Below are positions 10,501-21,549 of a stretch of DNA of 64,000 nucleotides, in pieces. The stretch comes from Hymenobacter taeanensis. Lineage in GTDB: Bacteria; Bacteroidota; Bacteroidia; Cytophagales; Hymenobacteraceae. Every line of letters begins with the position of its first letter. Positions within the stretch are counted from its first letter, which is position 1. Location: assembly GCF_013137895.1 (NCBI RefSeq), contig NZ_CP053538.1, positions 929,501-993,500 on the forward strand. The letters are read 5' to 3'. The notes below the pieces were generated by a model that was not told the DNA's origin, ran no database searches, and saw only the letters and a list, made by a program, of their open reading frames with translations. The translations under genes were made by a program, and so were the position numbers.

Positions 10501-11879
10501 GCCTTACCCTCGATGAGACGGGGCTGGAACGCCTGGATACCCAAGCGGTGCAGCGTAGGAGCACGGTTCAGGAGCACTGGGTGGCCTTTCAGCACATTCT
10601 CCAGGATGTCCCATACTACGGCGTCCTTGCGGTCAACGATTTTCTTAGCCGACTTCACCGTCTTCACGATACCGCGCTCGATGAGCTTACGGATGATAAA
10701 CGGCTTGAACAGCTCAGCTGCCATGTTCTTGGGCAGACCGCACTCGTGCAGTTTCAGCTCGGGGCCTACTACAATAACCGAACGACCAGAGTAGTCAACA
10801 CGCTTACCGAGCAGGTTCTGACGGAAGCGGCCCTGCTTGCCTTTCAGCATGTCAGACAGCGACTTCAGCGCGCGGTTACCCTCGGCACGCACGGCGTTAA
10901 CCTTACGTGAGTTGTCGAAGAGCGAGTCTACTGCTTCCTGCAGCATGCGCTTCTCGTTCCGCAGAATCACTTCAGGAGCCTTAATTTCAATCAGGCGCTT
11001 GAGGCGGTTGTTACGGATGATCACGCGACGGTACAGGTCGTTCAAGTCGGAAGTAGCGAAACGGCCACCATCCAATGGAACCAGTGGGCGCAATTCCGGG
11101 GGAATAACTGGCACCATGCGGATGACCATCCACTCGGGCTTGTTCTCCACGCGGGTTGCGGCATCACGGAAAGCTTCCACTACGCGCAGACGCTTCAGAG
11201 CCTCAGCCTTACGCTGCTGCGAAGTCTCGTGCGCAGCAGAGTCACGCAATGAGTACGACAGCTCGTCGAGGTTGATGCGCTCCAGCAACAGCTGCAGAGC
11301 ATCAGCACCCATACGGGCAATGAATTTATTCGGATCCTCGTTCGGCAGCATCTGGTTCTCGCGGGGGAGCTTGTCGATGATGTCGAGGTATTCGTCCTCG
11401 GTGAGGAAGTCGAGCTGCTGCACGCCTTCTTCGCCCAGTACACCCGGCTGCACTACTACGTAGCGCTCATAATAAATAATCTGATCAAGCTTCTTGGTAG
11501 GCAGGCCTAGCAGATAGCCGATCTTGTTGGGTAGGGACTTGAAGTACCAGATGTGCGCAACGGGCACCACCAGTTCGATGTGGCCCATCCGCTCCCGACG
11601 TACTTTCTTCTCGGTCACCTCTACGCCGCAACGGTCGCAGATGATGCCTTTGTACCGGATGCGCTTGTATTTACCGCAGTGGCATTCCCAGTCCTTCACG
11701 GGACCGAAAATCCGCTCGCAGAACAAGCCACCCATTTCGGGCTTGTACGTCCGGTAGTTGATCGTCTCAGGCTTTACAACCTCACCGTTCGACCGCTCCA
11801 AAATGGATTCGGGCGAGGCCAGCGAAATGGTAACTTTCGAGAAGTCCTGTACCAGTTTTTTGTTTTTTGCAAACGCCAT
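7527..11879 (-). CDS. rpoC: DNA-directed RNA polymerase subunit beta'
   Basis: Catalytic subunit of RNA polymerase, 1450 residues. The N-terminal zinc ribbon [19 protein letters not shown] is intact. The active-site loop is [12 protein letters not shown], and the second zinc site reads [13 protein letters not shown]. The trigger loop and the [16 protein letters not shown] region are present. The C-terminus is a short basic tail. rpoB is normally immediately upstream; here a 193-residue ORF and about 260 bp of non-coding DNA separate rpoB and rpoC, so rpoC expression must either read through this insert or use an internal promoter that I could not identify. Confidence 0.98.
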   Translation of the reverse strand: MAFAKNKKLVQDFSKVTISLASPESILERSNGEVVKPETINYRTYKPEMGGLFCERIFGPVKDWECHCGKYKRIRYKGIICDRCGVEVTEKKVRRERMGHIELVVPVAHIWYFKSLPNKIGYLLGLPTKKLDQIIYYERYVVVQPGVLGEEGVQQLDFLTEDEYLDIIDKLPRENQMLPNEDPNKFIARMGADALQLLLERINLDELSYSLRDSAAHETSQQRKAEALKRLRVVEAFRDAATRVENKPEWMVIRMVPVIPPELRPLVPLDGGRFATSDLNDLYRRVIIRNNRLKRLIEIKAPEVILRNEKRMLQEAVDSLFDNSRKVNAVRAEGNRALKSLSDMLKGKQGRFRQNLLGKRVDYSGRSVIVVGPELKLHECGLPKNMAAELFKPFIIRKLIERGIVKTVKSAKKIVDRKDAVVWDILENVLKGHPVLLNRAPTLHRLGIQAFQPRLIEGKAIQLHPLVCTAFNADFDGDQMAVHVPLGPAAILEASMLMLASHNILNPANGAPIAVPSQDMVLGLYYVTKGKRSTEEESIQGEGRMFYSDEEVVIAINEGQLSKHAYIKVRTKVRDEEDNLVTKIIETVAGRVLFNQLVPEEVGFVDELLTKKKLQQIISMVFKRTGMARTAQFLDDIKTLGFQSAYKGGLSMGLGDIQIPKEKDALVLQAQNDVKAVTQNYQMGLITDNERYNQVIDIWTRINNQITETLMGRLEKENQGFNSIYMMMHSGARGSREQIRQLGGMRGLMAKPQKSLQGSVGEIIENPILSNFKEGLDVIEYFISTHGARKGLADTALKTADAGYLTRRLVDVSQDVIVNENDCGTLRGIETFALKDNEDIVEPLAERILGRVAVHDIIDPLTDEVILTAGDEITEEITRRIDNTSIESVEIRSVLTCESKRGICARCYGRNLSSGRMVQKGEAVGVIAAQSIGEPGTQLTLRTFHVGGTASNIAVEASIRAKFAGVVEFEDIRTVETANADGEPVKVVMGRSGEIRIVEKGTGKVFISNHVPYGSFLLVDEGQEVEKGQELNNWDPYNAVILAEFDGTIQYDAITEGITYREESDEQTGHREKVIIESKAKDQNPSIIVRPGKKGDMEGSKGYSIPVGSHLNVENGEKIKAGQILAKIPRAVGKTRDITGGLPRVTELFEARNPSNPAVVSEIDGVVTYGTVKRGNREIFVESKDGVKKKYMVPLSKHILVQDNDFIRAGMPLSDGAITPSDILSIQGPGAVQEYLVNEIQEVYRLQGVKINDKHIEVVVRQMMQKVVILDAGDTTFLEHQVIDKIVFMEENDTIIDMKVVTNAGDSTNLKPGQIVSARRLRDENSSLRRRDLALVEVREAQPAVSRPTLQGITQASLGTQSFISAASFQETTKVLSEAAIRGKADELLGLKENVIVGHLIPAGTGLREYTRQVVGSKEDFEAAQAAKTDEAAAPTKRPARASRRESVSE

Positions 11880-12142
11880 GTAGAGTAGCTGTTGTTAGCT
11901 GGTGGCTTTTATCTGTCCGTTGGTTCCGCCAGTCTTAAGAGTGGTCGGAAAGAACATAACAGTTCGACTCTGCGAAAAGTGCTCTACGGGTCGGACAGGT
12001 ACGCCACGCAGTAGTTTTTCGCCAGGTCTATACTTCTAGATCAAGCTGTGCAAGACTCTTTAATCCTCTCTGATGATGTTCTGACCATGTCTCGGAACAT
12101 CAGATATGATGAGTCTATTGAGCTATGATTACTATGTTTTGA

Positions 12143-12724
12143 TTAAGCTTCTTTGAATGCGGATAAATCTCTTTCCATGATATCAAGCCGATCTAAGTAT
12201 TCCCTAAGCAGCTTTTCATCGTTTCCGAAATCATTCCCAACGTCACCGTGTATTTGCTTGCCTTTTGCTAGGTCTTTCTCGTGAATCATTTTCTGCCGCG
12301 CAATTGCAGTTTTTACAAGCTGCTTTAACTCTACATTAATGCTTCCCGTGATTTTGCATTGGCCAAATCCTACGCCGATGATTGTCCGGTCCATACACCC
12401 AATGAAACTTGGATCTTCCTTTTCAAGCTTCTGAAGTTCCTCAGCACTTACTAAGCCTGAAGCCCATTTGCTTTGATAGGAAAACCCGTACTCATCAATG
12501 GTTCGAAATAACCAGTTGACAATCTTGTTTCTCCCTCTGGTTTCTTGGTACCACTCGGTTAATGAGAGTAGAGCATCAGCGCCATCATCATTACCGAAAG
12601 GGGAGAAATCGTCTACGCAGTCGAAGTAGAATTCTTCTTTTACCACAGCGGTGAAGTTGGGGTGGCTGGTTTGAATTGCCAATCCTTCCTCTTCGTCGTC
12701 GAAGTAGAATTTCTGCGGTTTCAT
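12143..12724 (-). CDS. Uncharacterised protein inserted between rpoB and rpoC
   Basis: Soluble acidic protein of 193 residues, which I cannot assign with confidence. It starts MKPQKFYFDDEEEG, then has HPNFTAVVKEEFYFDCVDD and FSPFGNDDGADALLSL, followed by a helical C-terminus (ELKQLVKTAIARQKMIHEKD, then LREYLDRLDIMERDL). The HP.F...EEFYFD..D..SPFGNDDG pattern resembles YfeS-like or immunity-type proteins as I remember them; this is not verified. Its DNA is clearly more AT-rich than rpoB and rpoC on either side. It starts 81 bp after the rpoB stop and is followed by 263 bp with no gene before rpoC. Gene placement and composition suggest insertion by transfer. Confidence 0.65.
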   Translation of the reverse strand: MKPQKFYFDDEEEGLAIQTSHPNFTAVVKEEFYFDCVDDFSPFGNDDGADALLSLTEWYQETRGRNKIVNWLFRTIDEYGFSYQSKWASGLVSAEELQKLEKEDPSFIGCMDRTIIGVGFGQCKITGSINVELKQLVKTAIARQKMIHEKDLAKGKQIHGDVGNDFGNDEKLLREYLDRLDIMERDLSAFKEA

Positions 12725-12805
12725 CTGGCTACTTCTTATTCAGTATTTAAAGACTTGAAAAGTAGCTGCCGATACTTGCGCATCAGCAGCCACTACTTTC
12801 AAACC

Positions 12806-15800
12806 TCAGTCAAGCGTGATTTCCAGAGCCAGACCGCGTAGCTCGTGGATGAGTACGTTAAATGACTCAGGGATATTCGGCTTGGGCAGTACGTCACCTT
12901 TTACAATGGCTTCGTACGCTTTAGCGCGGCCTACCACGTCATCCGACTTCACCGTCAGAATTTCTTGGAGGACGTTGGAAGCACCGAAGGCCTCAAGAGC
13001 CCATACTTCCATTTCGCCGAAGCGCTGACCACCGAACTGAGCTTTACCACCGAGCGGCTGCTGAGTGATGAGCGAGTACGGTCCGATTGAACGGGCGTGC
13101 ATCTTGTCATCAACCAAGTGGCCTAGCTTCAGCATATAAATTACCCCAACGGTTACCGGCTGGTCAAAACGCTGACCAGTCAGACCATCGTGCAGATAAG
13201 CACGGCCGAAGGTTGGTAGGCCTGCTTCCGTCAACTCACGCGATACTTCCTCTTCGGTAGCACCATCGAAAATTGGGGTAGCGTAGGTACGGCCCAGCTT
13301 CAAGCCAGCCCAGCCCAATACAGTCTCGTAGATCTGACCGATGTTCATCCGGCTTGGTACACCAAGCGGGTTGAGCACGATGTCCATCGGAGTACCGTCG
13401 GGCAGGAAGGGCATGTCCTCATCGCGCACGATGCGGGCTACCACACCCTTGTTACCGTGACGACCTGCCATTTTATCACCCACCTTCAGCTTACGCTTCT
13501 TGGCGATGTAAACTTTGGCCAGCTGCACGATACCAGCGGGGAGTTCGTCACCTACCTCCAGCGTGAACCGGTCGCGCTTGAAGCGAGCCGTGATGGTGTT
13601 ACGCTTCTTGGCGTAGTTTTTCACCAGGTCCAGCACCATGCTGTTAACGCGAGCGTCAGCAGTCCACCCTTCCAGCACGAGGTCCTTAAACATGTTCACC
13701 TCTTCGGGAACAGCGTAGTTGCTCTCGTCCTTGTAGGGGTTCTTCTCGGGGAAGAGGTTTTCAGCAATGTTCTTCTTGCCAAATTTCACACCCTTCGAGA
13801 TGATTTCGTCGCCAAACTTGTGCTTCACACCCTGGGAGGTTTTGCCTTCCAGTAGCTGCACCAGCTTTTCAACCATCACGGCTTTGATACCGCGCAGTTC
13901 CTTAGCATACGAATCCTTCAGCTCTTCTACTTCCTTCTTGGACTTGGCCCGCAGGTTTTTGTCTTTCTTAGGACGTGAGAACAGCTTGGTACCGATAACT
14001 ACACCATTCAGGGAAGGTGGCGCCTTAAGCGAGGCATCCTTCACGTCGCCAGCTTTGTCACCGAAGATGGCGCGGAGTAGCTTCTCTTCTGGGGTTGGAT
14101 CGGTCTCGCCCTTAGGCGTGATCTTACCGATGAGGATATCGCCCTCGCGAACCTCAGCACCCAGACGGATGATGCCGTTATCGTCGAGGTTACGCACGGC
14201 TTCTTCGCTTACGTTCGGAATCTCCGAGGTCAGCTCTTCTTCGCCACGCTTGGTCTCGCGTACTTCCAACTCAAACTCCTCAATGTGAATTGAGGTGAAG
14301 ATGTCGTCGCGTACTACTTTCTCCGAGATTACGATAGCATCCTCGAAGTTGTAGCCCTGCCATGGCATAAATGCCACCTGCATGTTGCGGCCCAGGGCCA
14401 GCTCACCTTTGTTCGTGCCGTAGCCTTCGCAGAGTGGCTGTCCTTTCACTACCCGCTCGCCCTTCTTCACGAGAGGCGTCAGGTTGATGCAGGTGTCCTG
14501 GTTGGTCCGACGGAACTTGATCAGGTCGTACGAAATCTTCTCAGCATCGAAGCTTACGAGGATATCGTCTTCCGTCAGGTCGTACTTCACTACAATGCGG
14601 TTAGCATCTACGTAGTCAATTACACCGTCGCCCTCGGCTACTACCAGAGTGCGCGAGTCAATTGCTACGCGCCCCTCTAGGCCAGTGCCCACGATGGGGG
14701 CCTCCGCCTTCAGCAACGGTACTGCCTGACGTTGCATGTTCGAACCCATCAGGGCACGGTTAGCATCGTCATGCTCCAGAAACGGAATCAGCGAAGCAGC
14801 TACCGATACAATCTGGTTAGGAGCTACGTCCATGTAGCTGTACTCGTCGGGACCTACTACGGGGAAGTCACCTTCGAAACGACCTTTTACCAGCTCGTTG
14901 ATGAAGTTACCCTCTTCATCGATGCGGGCGTTAGCCTGCGCGATGTGGTGAGTATCTTCCTCTTCAGCCGTCAGGTACTTCACGTTCTCCGTCGTATCCA
15001 CCTTACCGTTCTCAACAGTGCGGTAAGGAGTTTCGATGAAGCCCATGGAGTTTACTCGGGCGTGCACGCAAAGCGACGAAATCAGACCAATGTTTGGTCC
15101 TTCCGGCGTTTCGATAGTGCAGAGACGGCCGTAGTGGGTGTAGTGAACGTCACGTACTTCGAAACCAGCACGCTCCCGCGACAGACCTCCTGGCCCCAGT
15201 GCCGATACACGACGCTTGTGCGTCACCTCGGCCAGAGGGTTAGTCTGGTCCATAAACTGCGAAAGCTGGTTCGTACCGAAGAACGAGTTGATTACGCTCG
15301 ACAGAGTACGAGCGTTGATCAGATCAACTGGCTTGAAGTCCTCGTTGTCGCGCACGTTCATGCGCTCCTTGATAGTACGCGCCATACGGGCTAAGCCTAC
15401 GCCGAACTGGGCGTACAACTGCTCCCCTACCGTGCGTACACGACGATTGCTCAAGTGGTCAATGTCATCGACAATGGCCTTCGAGTTGATCAGACCGATC
15501 AGGTATTTCACGATGAGAACGATATCCTCGTTGGTCAGCACGCGGGCATCCCAGTTCGTGTCAATACCCAGCTTCTTATTAATACGGTAGCGGCCTACGT
15601 CACCAAGGTCGTAGCGCTTATCCGAGAAGAATAGCTTTTGGATGATGTCGCGGGCAGTCTCTTCGTCGGGAGCTTCCGTGTTACGGAGCTGACGGTAGAT
15701 TTGCTCAACGGCTTCTTTCTCCGAGTTAGAGTTGTCCTTCTGCAGGGTGTTGTAAATAATTGCGTAGTCCGCAATGTTTACATTCTCGCGGTGCAGAATT

Positions 15801-16708
15801 ACCGACTTAGCACCAGCGTTCAGGATGGTGTCAATGTCCTCTTCCTCGATAGTAGAGTCGCGCTCCAGCAGTACCTCGTTCCGGTCAATAGATACCACTT
15901 CACCGGTATCCTCATCCACGAAGTCTTCCGTCCAGGTGCGGAGCACCCGAGCGGCCAGCTTGCGGCCTACTGCCTTCTTAAGGTTCTTCTTATCGGCCTT
16001 CACTTCCTCCGATAGCCCGAACAGGTCCAAGATATCTTTGTCGGTGCCGTAACCGATGGCGCGAAGCAGCGTAGTAACCGGAAACTTCTTCTTCCGGTCG
16101 ATGTACGCGTACATCACATTGTTCACGTCCGTGGCAAATTCAATCCACGAGCCTTTGAACGGAATAATACGGGCCGAGTACAGCTTAGTGCCGTTGGTGT
16201 GCTTGCTCTGCGCAAAGAATACACCGGGTGAACGGTGCAGCTGCGATACAATAACACGCTCAGCACCGTTGATTACGAACGAGCCCTTCTCGGTCATGTA
16301 AGGGATGTTACCCAAGAACACTTCCTGCTCGATCGTCTCGAAATCTTCGTTGTCCGTGTCATTGCAGACCAGGCGCAACTTAGCTTTCAGCGGTACCGAG
16401 TACGTCAGGCCCCGGTCGATGCACTCATCTACTGAGTACTTAGGCGGGTCGACGTGGTAGTCAATAAAGGTCAGCACGAAGTTCTCGCGCGAGTCCGAAA
16501 TCGGAAAGTTCTCGGCGAATACTTTGAAGAGACCCTCATCGGTACGGTTCTCGGCAGCCGTTTCCAACTGGAAGAAATCCATGAACGAGCGAACCTGCAC
16601 GTCCAGGAAATCCGGGTACTCAATAACCTTTTTAATCTTGGCGAAGTTGATCCGCTCGTCAGCCGCCTGCAGTTTTTGCAGACCTGTCTGTGCTTTCGGT
16701 GTAGCCAA
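12806..16708 (-). CDS. rpoB: DNA-directed RNA polymerase subunit beta
   Basis: RNA polymerase beta subunit, 1300 residues. The rifampicin-pocket region reads [20 protein letters not shown], then [20 protein letters not shown], with the usual wild-type residues (Q, D, H, S) at the positions where resistance changes arise. [13 protein letters not shown], the catalytic [12 protein letters not shown] segment and the beta-flap/clamp motif [14 protein letters not shown] are all intact. The C-terminus ends [13 protein letters not shown]. rplL lies upstream with a hairpin in the 259-bp gap, which is the position of the classical rplJL-rpoBC attenuator. Confidence 0.98.
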   Translation of the reverse strand: MATPKAQTGLQKLQAADERINFAKIKKVIEYPDFLDVQVRSFMDFFQLETAAENRTDEGLFKVFAENFPISDSRENFVLTFIDYHVDPPKYSVDECIDRGLTYSVPLKAKLRLVCNDTDNEDFETIEQEVFLGNIPYMTEKGSFVINGAERVIVSQLHRSPGVFFAQSKHTNGTKLYSARIIPFKGSWIEFATDVNNVMYAYIDRKKKFPVTTLLRAIGYGTDKDILDLFGLSEEVKADKKNLKKAVGRKLAARVLRTWTEDFVDEDTGEVVSIDRNEVLLERDSTIEEEDIDTILNAGAKSVILHRENVNIADYAIIYNTLQKDNSNSEKEAVEQIYRQLRNTEAPDEETARDIIQKLFFSDKRYDLGDVGRYRINKKLGIDTNWDARVLTNEDIVLIVKYLIGLINSKAIVDDIDHLSNRRVRTVGEQLYAQFGVGLARMARTIKERMNVRDNEDFKPVDLINARTLSSVINSFFGTNQLSQFMDQTNPLAEVTHKRRVSALGPGGLSRERAGFEVRDVHYTHYGRLCTIETPEGPNIGLISSLCVHARVNSMGFIETPYRTVENGKVDTTENVKYLTAEEEDTHHIAQANARIDEEGNFINELVKGRFEGDFPVVGPDEYSYMDVAPNQIVSVAASLIPFLEHDDANRALMGSNMQRQAVPLLKAEAPIVGTGLEGRVAIDSRTLVVAEGDGVIDYVDANRIVVKYDLTEDDILVSFDAEKISYDLIKFRRTNQDTCINLTPLVKKGERVVKGQPLCEGYGTNKGELALGRNMQVAFMPWQGYNFEDAIVISEKVVRDDIFTSIHIEEFELEVRETKRGEEELTSEIPNVSEEAVRNLDDNGIIRLGAEVREGDILIGKITPKGETDPTPEEKLLRAIFGDKAGDVKDASLKAPPSLNGVVIGTKLFSRPKKDKNLRAKSKKEVEELKDSYAKELRGIKAVMVEKLVQLLEGKTSQGVKHKFGDEIISKGVKFGKKNIAENLFPEKNPYKDESNYAVPEEVNMFKDLVLEGWTADARVNSMVLDLVKNYAKKRNTITARFKRDRFTLEVGDELPAGIVQLAKVYIAKKRKLKVGDKMAGRHGNKGVVARIVRDEDMPFLPDGTPMDIVLNPLGVPSRMNIGQIYETVLGWAGLKLGRTYATPIFDGATEEEVSRELTEAGLPTFGRAYLHDGLTGQRFDQPVTVGVIYMLKLGHLVDDKMHARSIGPYSLITQQPLGGKAQFGGQRFGEMEVWALEAFGASNVLQEILTVKSDDVVGRAKAYEAIVKGDVLPKPNIPESFNVLIHELRGLALEITLD

Positions 16709-16906
16709 TGTATGTGGGGTTAGGAAATGGACACTGAGAGAATCCAGTTCAGGGCAATAGCAGTACTACTACCTTGAAAAAATGAGAAGTTGTTGGCGCA
16801 CGAAAGCGCAAAGCAAAACTTTGCGCTTCAGCGTCCGTAGGCACAAAAAGCCGCAAAGCGGCGTGCAAACGAACTTCCGACTAGTTTGTTGCCTACAAAC
16901 AGGAAA

Positions 16907-16930
16907 AGACCTGGCTTAGTTGCCAGGCCT
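16907..16930 (-). terminator. Hairpin (possible attenuator) between rplL and rpoB
   Basis: On the minus strand AGGCCTGGC and GCCAGGTCT pair over a 6-base loop and are followed by TTTTCC. It lies 38 bp past the rplL stop. In many bacteria a partial terminator here lowers rpoBC output relative to L7/L12. A second hairpin (GCGCAAAG arms, 16809-16829) lies nearer to rpoB. Confidence 0.55.
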
Positions 16931-16967
16931 CTCCATATTTGCTGGTTTTAAGAGCAGGCAGCAGAAA

Positions 16968-17348
16968 TTACTTAACTTCTACTTCAGCGCCGGCTTCTTC
17001 CAGTTGCTTCTTCAGCGACTCAGCTTCGTCTTTAGCAACACCTTCTTTCAGGGCCTTGGGAGCACCGTCAACCAGTTCTTTGGCTTCTTTCAGGCCCAGA
17101 CCGGTCAGGTCTTTCACCAGTTTCACCACAGCCAGTTTGCCAGCACCAGCCGACTTCAGGATTACGTCGAACGAGGTCTTCTCCTCAGGAGCGTCAGCAG
17201 CAGCGCCAGCGCCACCACCAGCCATCATTACGGGAGCAGCAGCAGCGGGCTCAATGCCGTACTCGTCCTTCAGGATAGTAGCCAGTTCGTTTACTTCTTT
17301 TACCGTCAGGCTAACGAGCTGCTCGGCGAATGCTTTCAAATCTGCCAT
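16968..17348 (-). CDS. rplL: 50S ribosomal protein L7/L12
   Basis: Stalk protein that recruits translational GTPases, 126 residues. The N-terminal dimerisation domain ([20 protein letters not shown]) is followed by an Ala/Gly-rich flexible hinge at about residues 35-52. The C-terminal domain ([20 protein letters not shown], then [20 protein letters not shown]) binds EF-Tu and EF-G, both encoded in this window. It is in the standard place after rplJ (64-bp gap). Confidence 0.98.
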   Translation of the reverse strand: MADLKAFAEQLVSLTVKEVNELATILKDEYGIEPAAAAPVMMAGGGAGAAADAPEEKTSFDVILKSAGAGKLAVVKLVKDLTGLGLKEAKELVDGAPKALKEGVAKDEAESLKKQLEEAGAEVEVK

Positions 17349-17412
17349 TTCTGTAGATTGTTAAAAAGGGGGGTTATTAAAAGAAATTGAAAGTGAAAAA
17401 GATGAGCAGCGG

Positions 17413-17967
17413 TTAGCCTGCAACCTCTTCTTTTTCGGAAAGCGTTTTGATGAGGCCAGCCAGAATGTTGCCACCGCTTGACAGAGCAGAGATAACGTTT
17501 TTGGCAGGCGACTGGAGCAGACCGATAACTTCACCGATGAGCTCGTTTTTACCTTTCAGCGTGCTGAGGCCGCTCAGTTGATTAGCGCCGATATAGATGC
17601 TAGCATCTACGTAAGCACCTTTCAGAGCAGGCTTCGGCTCTACGTTTTTGCCGTAGTTCTGTGCTTTATAAAAATCCTGCAGCAGTTTAGCAGGAGCATT
17701 GCCTGACTCTTTCGAGAACAGGATGCCCGACTGGCCTTTCAGTGCAGCGTCCATCTCCGTAGTATCGGTACCGAGAGTATCGAGCGCCTTACGGATGAAC
17801 GTATTCTTGTACACCTTGAACTCCATACCGCGGTTGAAGCACAGGCGACGGAATTCGTTGATTTTCGCCACCGACATTCCCGAAGCATCGGCAATGTAGA
17901 ACGCGTTGTGCGATTGGAACTTCTCGCTCAACTCGTCGACGAGGGCTTGTTTTTCTTCCCGGATCAT
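17413..17967 (-). CDS. rplJ: 50S ribosomal protein L10
   Basis: Base of the ribosomal stalk; it binds L7/L12 dimers through its C-terminal helix. It has 184 residues, starting MIREEKQALVDELSEKFQ and containing FYIADASGMSVAKINEFRR and EFKVYKNTFIRKALD. The C-terminal helix is LSSGGNILAGLIKTLSEKEE. L10-L12 complex autoregulation on the rplJ leader is known in other bacteria, but the gap to rplA here is only 19 bp, leaving little room for a leader structure. Confidence 0.97.
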   Translation of the reverse strand: MIREEKQALVDELSEKFQSHNAFYIADASGMSVAKINEFRRLCFNRGMEFKVYKNTFIRKALDTLGTDTTEMDAALKGQSGILFSKESGNAPAKLLQDFYKAQNYGKNVEPKPALKGAYVDASIYIGANQLSGLSTLKGKNELIGEVIGLLQSPAKNVISALSSGGNILAGLIKTLSEKEEVAG

Positions 17968-17986
17968 ATCGTCGTGTTGATTAAAA

Positions 17987-18682
17987 TTATGCGGAAGTTA
18001 CCGAGGTGTCAACCGGAACAGCAGGAGACATAGTGCTCGAAAGCGTGATGCTCTTGATGTACGTACCTTTAGCCGAAGAAGGCTTCAGACGCTGAAGCGT
18101 CTGGATTACTTCGATAGCGTTTTCAGCGAGCTTCTGCTCGTCGAACGACACTTTGCCTACTGAGCAGTGGATGATACCAGTCTTGTCAACTTTGAAGTCG
18201 ATTTTACCAGCTTTCACCTCCTGTACAGCTTTAGCTACATCAGTTGTAACCGTACCAGACTTAGGGTTAGGCATCAGGCCACGAGGACCTAGTACGCGAC
18301 CCAGACGACCAACCTTAGCCATAACTGATGGCATTGTGATGATTACGTCAATGTCAGTCCAGCCTTTCTCGATCTTGGCGATATAATCGTCCAGACCAAC
18401 GAAGTCAGCGCCAGCAGCAGTTGCTTCAGCTTCTTTGTCAGCCGTTACGAGAGCCAGAACGCGAACAGTTTTACCGGTACCGTGGGGTAGCGTTGCTACG
18501 CCACGTACCATCTGGTCAGCTTTGCGGGGGTCAACACCCAGGCGAACATCGATATCTACTGAAGCATCAAATTTGGTATAGGTGATGTCCTTTACCACTT
18601 TGGCAGCTTCAACCAGATTCCGAACTTCGGTCAGGTCATGCTTAGCAAGGGCTTCCTTGCGCTTTTTGCTTACTTGTGCCAT
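17987..18682 (-). CDS. rplA: 50S ribosomal protein L1
   Basis: Protein of the mobile L1 stalk, contacting E-site tRNA, 231 residues. The start ([20 protein letters not shown]) is usual, as are [53 protein letters not shown] and [13 protein letters not shown]1 usually also represses its own rplK-rplA mRNA by binding a site that mimics 23S rRNA. It follows rplK by 18 bp. Confidence 0.97.
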   Translation of the reverse strand: MAQVSKKRKEALAKHDLTEVRNLVEAAKVVKDITYTKFDASVDIDVRLGVDPRKADQMVRGVATLPHGTGKTVRVLALVTADKEAEATAAGADFVGLDDYIAKIEKGWTDIDVIITMPSVMAKVGRLGRVLGPRGLMPNPKSGTVTTDVAKAVQEVKAGKIDFKVDKTGIIHCSVGKVSFDEQKLAENAIEVIQTLQRLKPSSAKGTYIKSITLSSTMSPAVPVDTSVTSA

Positions 18683-18700
18683 GTCTTCTCCGTCGTTAGA

Positions 18701-19144
18701 TTATTCAGCAAAAGGAGAAGCACCCGACACAGTGATGCCCATGCTGCGAGCCGTACCGGCTACTTGCAGCATTGCCGACTCCACTTTGAAAGCATTCAGG
18801 TCTGGCATCTTCGTCTCAGCGATGGTGCGTACCTGGTCCCAGGTCACCGAGCCAACCTTGTTACGGTTAGGCTCTTTTGAACCGCTCTGGAGCTTAGCAG
18901 CCTCCATAAGGAGAACTGGCACCGGAGGAGTCTTCACAACGAAGTCAAACGACTTGTCGGTGTACATGGTGATGAGTACAGGACAAACTTGGCCGGCCTT
19001 ATCCTGGGTGCGAGCATTGAACTGCTTGCAGAACTCCATAATGTTAAGGCCTTTGCTACCAAGTGCAGGTCCAACCGGCGGCGCGGGGTTCGCGGCGCCT
19101 CCCTTTATCTGAAGCTTCAGATAACCTCTAATTTCCTTGGCCAT
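18701..19144 (-). CDS. rplK: 50S ribosomal protein L11
   Basis: L11, at the GTPase-associated centre, 147 residues. The start was placed at [16 protein letters not shown]; an upstream in-frame codon at 19180 would add 12 residues that do not fit the family. The N-terminal [19 protein letters not shown] segment is the thiostrepton-site and methylation region. The C-terminal domain ends [13 protein letters not shown]. It begins about 190 bp downstream of nusG, and a hairpin lies in that gap. Confidence 0.97.
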   Translation of the reverse strand: MAKEIRGYLKLQIKGGAANPAPPVGPALGSKGLNIMEFCKQFNARTQDKAGQVCPVLITMYTDKSFDFVVKTPPVPVLLMEAAKLQSGSKEPNRNKVGSVTWDQVRTIAETKMPDLNAFKVESAMLQVAGTARSMGITVSGASPFAE

Positions 19145-19275
19145 TTGGTTTGTAAGGCTTCGGATTCTGCATCGTAACACGCAGCATCCTCAGTTTTTTT
19201 GATTGCTCCTAGTGGAAGCACCGCCAATCCGGAGCGGATAACTGGCGACGTTGCTTGTGCTGAAGCTATATTAGA

Positions 19276-19316
19276 GAGCTTAGAACTCAGAGTCAGATGA
19301 TTCTCAGTTCTAAGCT
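19276..19316 (-). terminator. Hairpin between nusG and rplK
   Basis: Arms GAGCTTAGAACT (19276-19287) and the complement ending at 19316 form a 12-bp stem that extends three more pairs after one mismatch. No real T-tract follows on the minus strand. It could be a weak terminator or an RNA-processing site separating secE-nusG from the ribosomal genes. Confidence 0.45.
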
Positions 19317-19333
19317 CCTTAATTCAAATCAGC

Positions 19334-19900
19334 TTATGACTCCTTTTCAACCTGCGTGTAGCTCAGCTCCATTGGAGTGCTACGGCCGAATATTTTTACA
19401 ATTACGTTGAGCTTCTTACGCTCTTCGAAAACTTCCGAAACTGTACCAGACATTCCAGCAAAACCACCATCTACAATCTTCACCAGCTCGTTTACTACGA
19501 ATGGAGTCTCTAGAGTAGCTGTTTGTTCTTCTGCTTCGTCCACGATACCGAGAATGCGGTTCACTTCAGAAATATGCAGAGGCACTGGCTTCGTGTTCTG
19601 ATTAGCTGCTTTCCCTTCTTTATCACTGAGGAACCCAATTACTCCCGGGGTGCTAGTGATAATGTGGTCAACTTCTCCGTGCGTCAGATCAGCATGAATA
19701 ATGATATAGCCAGGATAAAGGTTTCTTTCGCGCACACGCTTTTTGCCATTGCGCATCTCGAACACCTTCTCTACTGGAATCAGTACCTGAGGCACTAGAT
19801 CAGAGAGACCATGGCGGCCAATCTCTGTTTCCAGATAGGTTTTGGCTTTTTTCTCCTGTCCGCTAACTGAGCGGACCACATACCATTTTAACTCGCCCAT
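19334..19900 (-). CDS. nusG: Transcription termination/antitermination factor NusG
   Basis: NusG, 188 residues, binds RNA polymerase and couples it to ribosomes or Rho. The N-terminal NGN domain starts MGELKWYVVRSVSGQEKKAK and contains RNLYPGYIIIHADL and TSTPGVIGFLSDKEGK. The C-terminal KOW domain reads VKIVDGGFAGMSGTVSEVF. It follows secE by 21 bp, the usual pairing, and acts on the polymerase encoded just downstream. Confidence 0.97.
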   Translation of the reverse strand: MGELKWYVVRSVSGQEKKAKTYLETEIGRHGLSDLVPQVLIPVEKVFEMRNGKKRVRERNLYPGYIIIHADLTHGEVDHIITSTPGVIGFLSDKEGKAANQNTKPVPLHISEVNRILGIVDEAEEQTATLETPFVVNELVKIVDGGFAGMSGTVSEVFEERKKLNVIVKIFGRSTPMELSYTQVEKES

Positions 19901-19921
19901 TGTCGTCGTGTGTTCTGCCGC

Positions 19922-20116
19922 TTACCGGAACGAAGTGTAAAACGCTTCCAGGCTCTTGCTGAACGCCACATCCATGATGCCAACTACTGCAGCGAAAAGA
20001 AGCGAGCCGAGCAGCACTAGGCCAGCGCTCTTCTGTAGTTCTTCTAAAGAAGGCCACGTTACCTTGTAACGCATCTCCTCAGAGGTTTCGCGGAAATAGT
20101 TTGTCAGCTTACTCAT
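19922..20116 (-). CDS. secE: Protein translocase subunit SecE
   Basis: Single-helix SecE of 64 residues, the short form usual in Bacteroidota. It starts MSKLTNYFRETSEEMRYKVT, followed by the conserved WPSLEELQKSAG amphipathic segment and one transmembrane helix (LVLLGSLLFAAVVGIMDVAF). It clamps SecY in the SecYEG channel. It lies between tRNA-Trp and nusG, the standard order. Confidence 0.96.
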   Translation of the reverse strand: MSKLTNYFRETSEEMRYKVTWPSLEELQKSAGLVLLGSLLFAAVVGIMDVAFSKSLEAFYTSFR

Positions 20117-20169
20117 GATGCGGCACCGGTTAGGCTTGGTAGGTGCGGCTGCAGTGGCAGCCTTGTTTA

Positions 20170-20243
20170 TGGCACGGGCGGAGAGATTCGAACTCCCATC
20201 AAAGGTTTTGGAGACCTCTATTCTACCCTTGAACTACGCCCGT
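20170..20243 (-). tRNA. tRNA-Trp (CCA)
   Basis: Full cloverleaf on the minus strand. The 7-bp acceptor is ACGGGCG/CGCCCGT, the anticodon loop is TCTCCAAAA with anticodon CCA, and the T-loop is GTTCGAATC. The 3' CCA is encoded (20170-20172). It lies between tuf and secE, its usual place in Bacteroidota. Confidence 0.96.
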
Positions 20244-20282
20244 GTATGCGTCCCTACCCTTCAAGGTGCTGGATTGGGACTG

Positions 20283-20313
20283 CAAATGTACTGAAGTGTT
20301 TAGACAAAACAAA
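20283..20313 (-). promoter_or_regulatory. Promoter for tRNA-Trp-secE-nusG-rplKAJL-rpoB
   Basis: TTTG at 20313-20310, a 19-bp spacer, and TACATTTG at 20290-20283 on the minus strand match the TTTG-N19-TAnnTTTG consensus. The -33 element overlaps the base of the tuf terminator stem. Transcription would start near 20276, about 33 bp before the tRNA. Confidence 0.7.
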
Positions 20314-20343
20314 TCCGCCCCCGAAAAATATCGAGGGCGGATT
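20312..20343 (-). terminator. Intrinsic terminator after tuf
   Basis: A 12-13 bp GC-rich stem (AATCCGCCC arms at 20312 and ending 20343) is followed on the minus strand by TTTGTTTTG. It ends the tRNA-Tyr/Gly/Thr-tuf transcript. Confidence 0.85.
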
Positions 20344-20361
20344 GGCTTATTCTAGCAGAAA

Positions 20362-21549
20362 TTAGTCGAGGATTTCAGTAACCTGACCAGCACCTACAGT
20401 ACGACCACCTTCGCGAATAGCGAAACGCAGACCTTTTTCCATAGCTACCGAGTTGATCAACTCAACCGAGATGGTTACGTTGTCACCAGGCATTACCATT
20501 TCCACGCCTTCACCCAGCGAAATGATGCCGGTTACGTCGGTGGTGCGGAAATAGAACTGAGGACGGTAGTTGTTGAAGAACGGCGTGTGACGGCCACCTT
20601 CTTCTTTCGACAGAACGTACACCTCAGCTTTGAACTTCTGGTGAGGCTTAACTGAACCGGGCTTGCAGATAACCATACCACGACGGATGGCTTCCTTTTC
20701 AATACCACGGAGCAGCAGACCTACGTTGTCGCCAGCTTCACCACGGTCAAGGATTTTGCGGAACATCTCAACACCAGTTACGGTCGACTTGAGGTTCTCA
20801 GCACCCATACCGAGGATTTCTACTTGCTCACCCGAGTTGATGATACCACGCTCGATACGGCCGGTAGCAACCGTACCACGACCCGTGATAGAGAACACGT
20901 CCTCTACTGGCATCAGGAAGGGCAGGTCGGTCAGACGAGCAGGAATTGGAATGTAGCTATCAACAGCAGCCATCAGTTCCTCGATCTTGGGAACCCAGTT
21001 AGCGTCGCCGTTCAGGCCACCTAGAGCAGAACCCTGGATAACTGGAATGTTGTCGCCGTCGAAGTCGTAGAACGAGAGCAATTCGCGGATTTCCATTTCC
21101 ACCAGCTCGAGCAGTTCGGGGTCATCCACCATGTCCACTTTGTTCATGAACACTACCAGCTGAGGTACACCTACCTGACGAGCAAGCAGGATGTGCTCAC
21201 GAGTCTGGGGCATTGGGCCGTCGGTAGCAGCTACTACGAGAATAGCACCGTCCATCTGGGCAGCACCCGTTACCATGTTCTTCACATAGTCAGCGTGACC
21301 AGGGCAGTCAACGTGAGCGTAGTGACGGTTTTCGGTAGCGTATTCAACGTGAGCGGTGTTGATCGTGATACCACGCTCTTTCTCTTCGGGAGCGTTGTCG
21401 ATCGACGAGAAGTCACGCTTAGCGGCCAGACCTTTGTTCGCCAGAACCGTGGTGATTGCAGCGGTCAGGGTGGTTTTGCCGTGGTCGACGTGCCCGATCG
21501 TACCGATGTTCACGTGCGGCTTGGAACGATCAAAATTTTCTTTGGCCAT
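20362..21549 (-). CDS. tuf: Elongation factor Tu
   Basis: EF-Tu, 395 residues, the GTPase that delivers aminoacyl-tRNA. The start was set at [19 protein letters not shown]; a longer in-frame start at 21612 adds 21 residues unlike any EF-Tu. G1 is [13 protein letters not shown], the switch I segment is [18 protein letters not shown]3 is [12 protein letters not shown] and G4 is NKVDMVDD. Domains II and III are complete, ending [11 protein letters not shown]. Its transcript starts at the tRNA cluster upstream and ends at the hairpin at 20312-20343. Confidence 0.98.
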   Translation of the reverse strand: MAKENFDRSKPHVNIGTIGHVDHGKTTLTAAITTVLANKGLAAKRDFSSIDNAPEEKERGITINTAHVEYATENRHYAHVDCPGHADYVKNMVTGAAQMDGAILVVAATDGPMPQTREHILLARQVGVPQLVVFMNKVDMVDDPELLELVEMEIRELLSFYDFDGDNIPVIQGSALGGLNGDANWVPKIEELMAAVDSYIPIPARLTDLPFLMPVEDVFSITGRGTVATGRIERGIINSGEQVEILGMGAENLKSTVTGVEMFRKILDRGEAGDNVGLLLRGIEKEAIRRGMVICKPGSVKPHQKFKAEVYVLSKEEGGRHTPFFNNYRPQFYFRTTDVTGIISLGEGVEMVMPGDNVTISVELINSVAMEKGLRFAIREGGRTVGAGQVTEILD

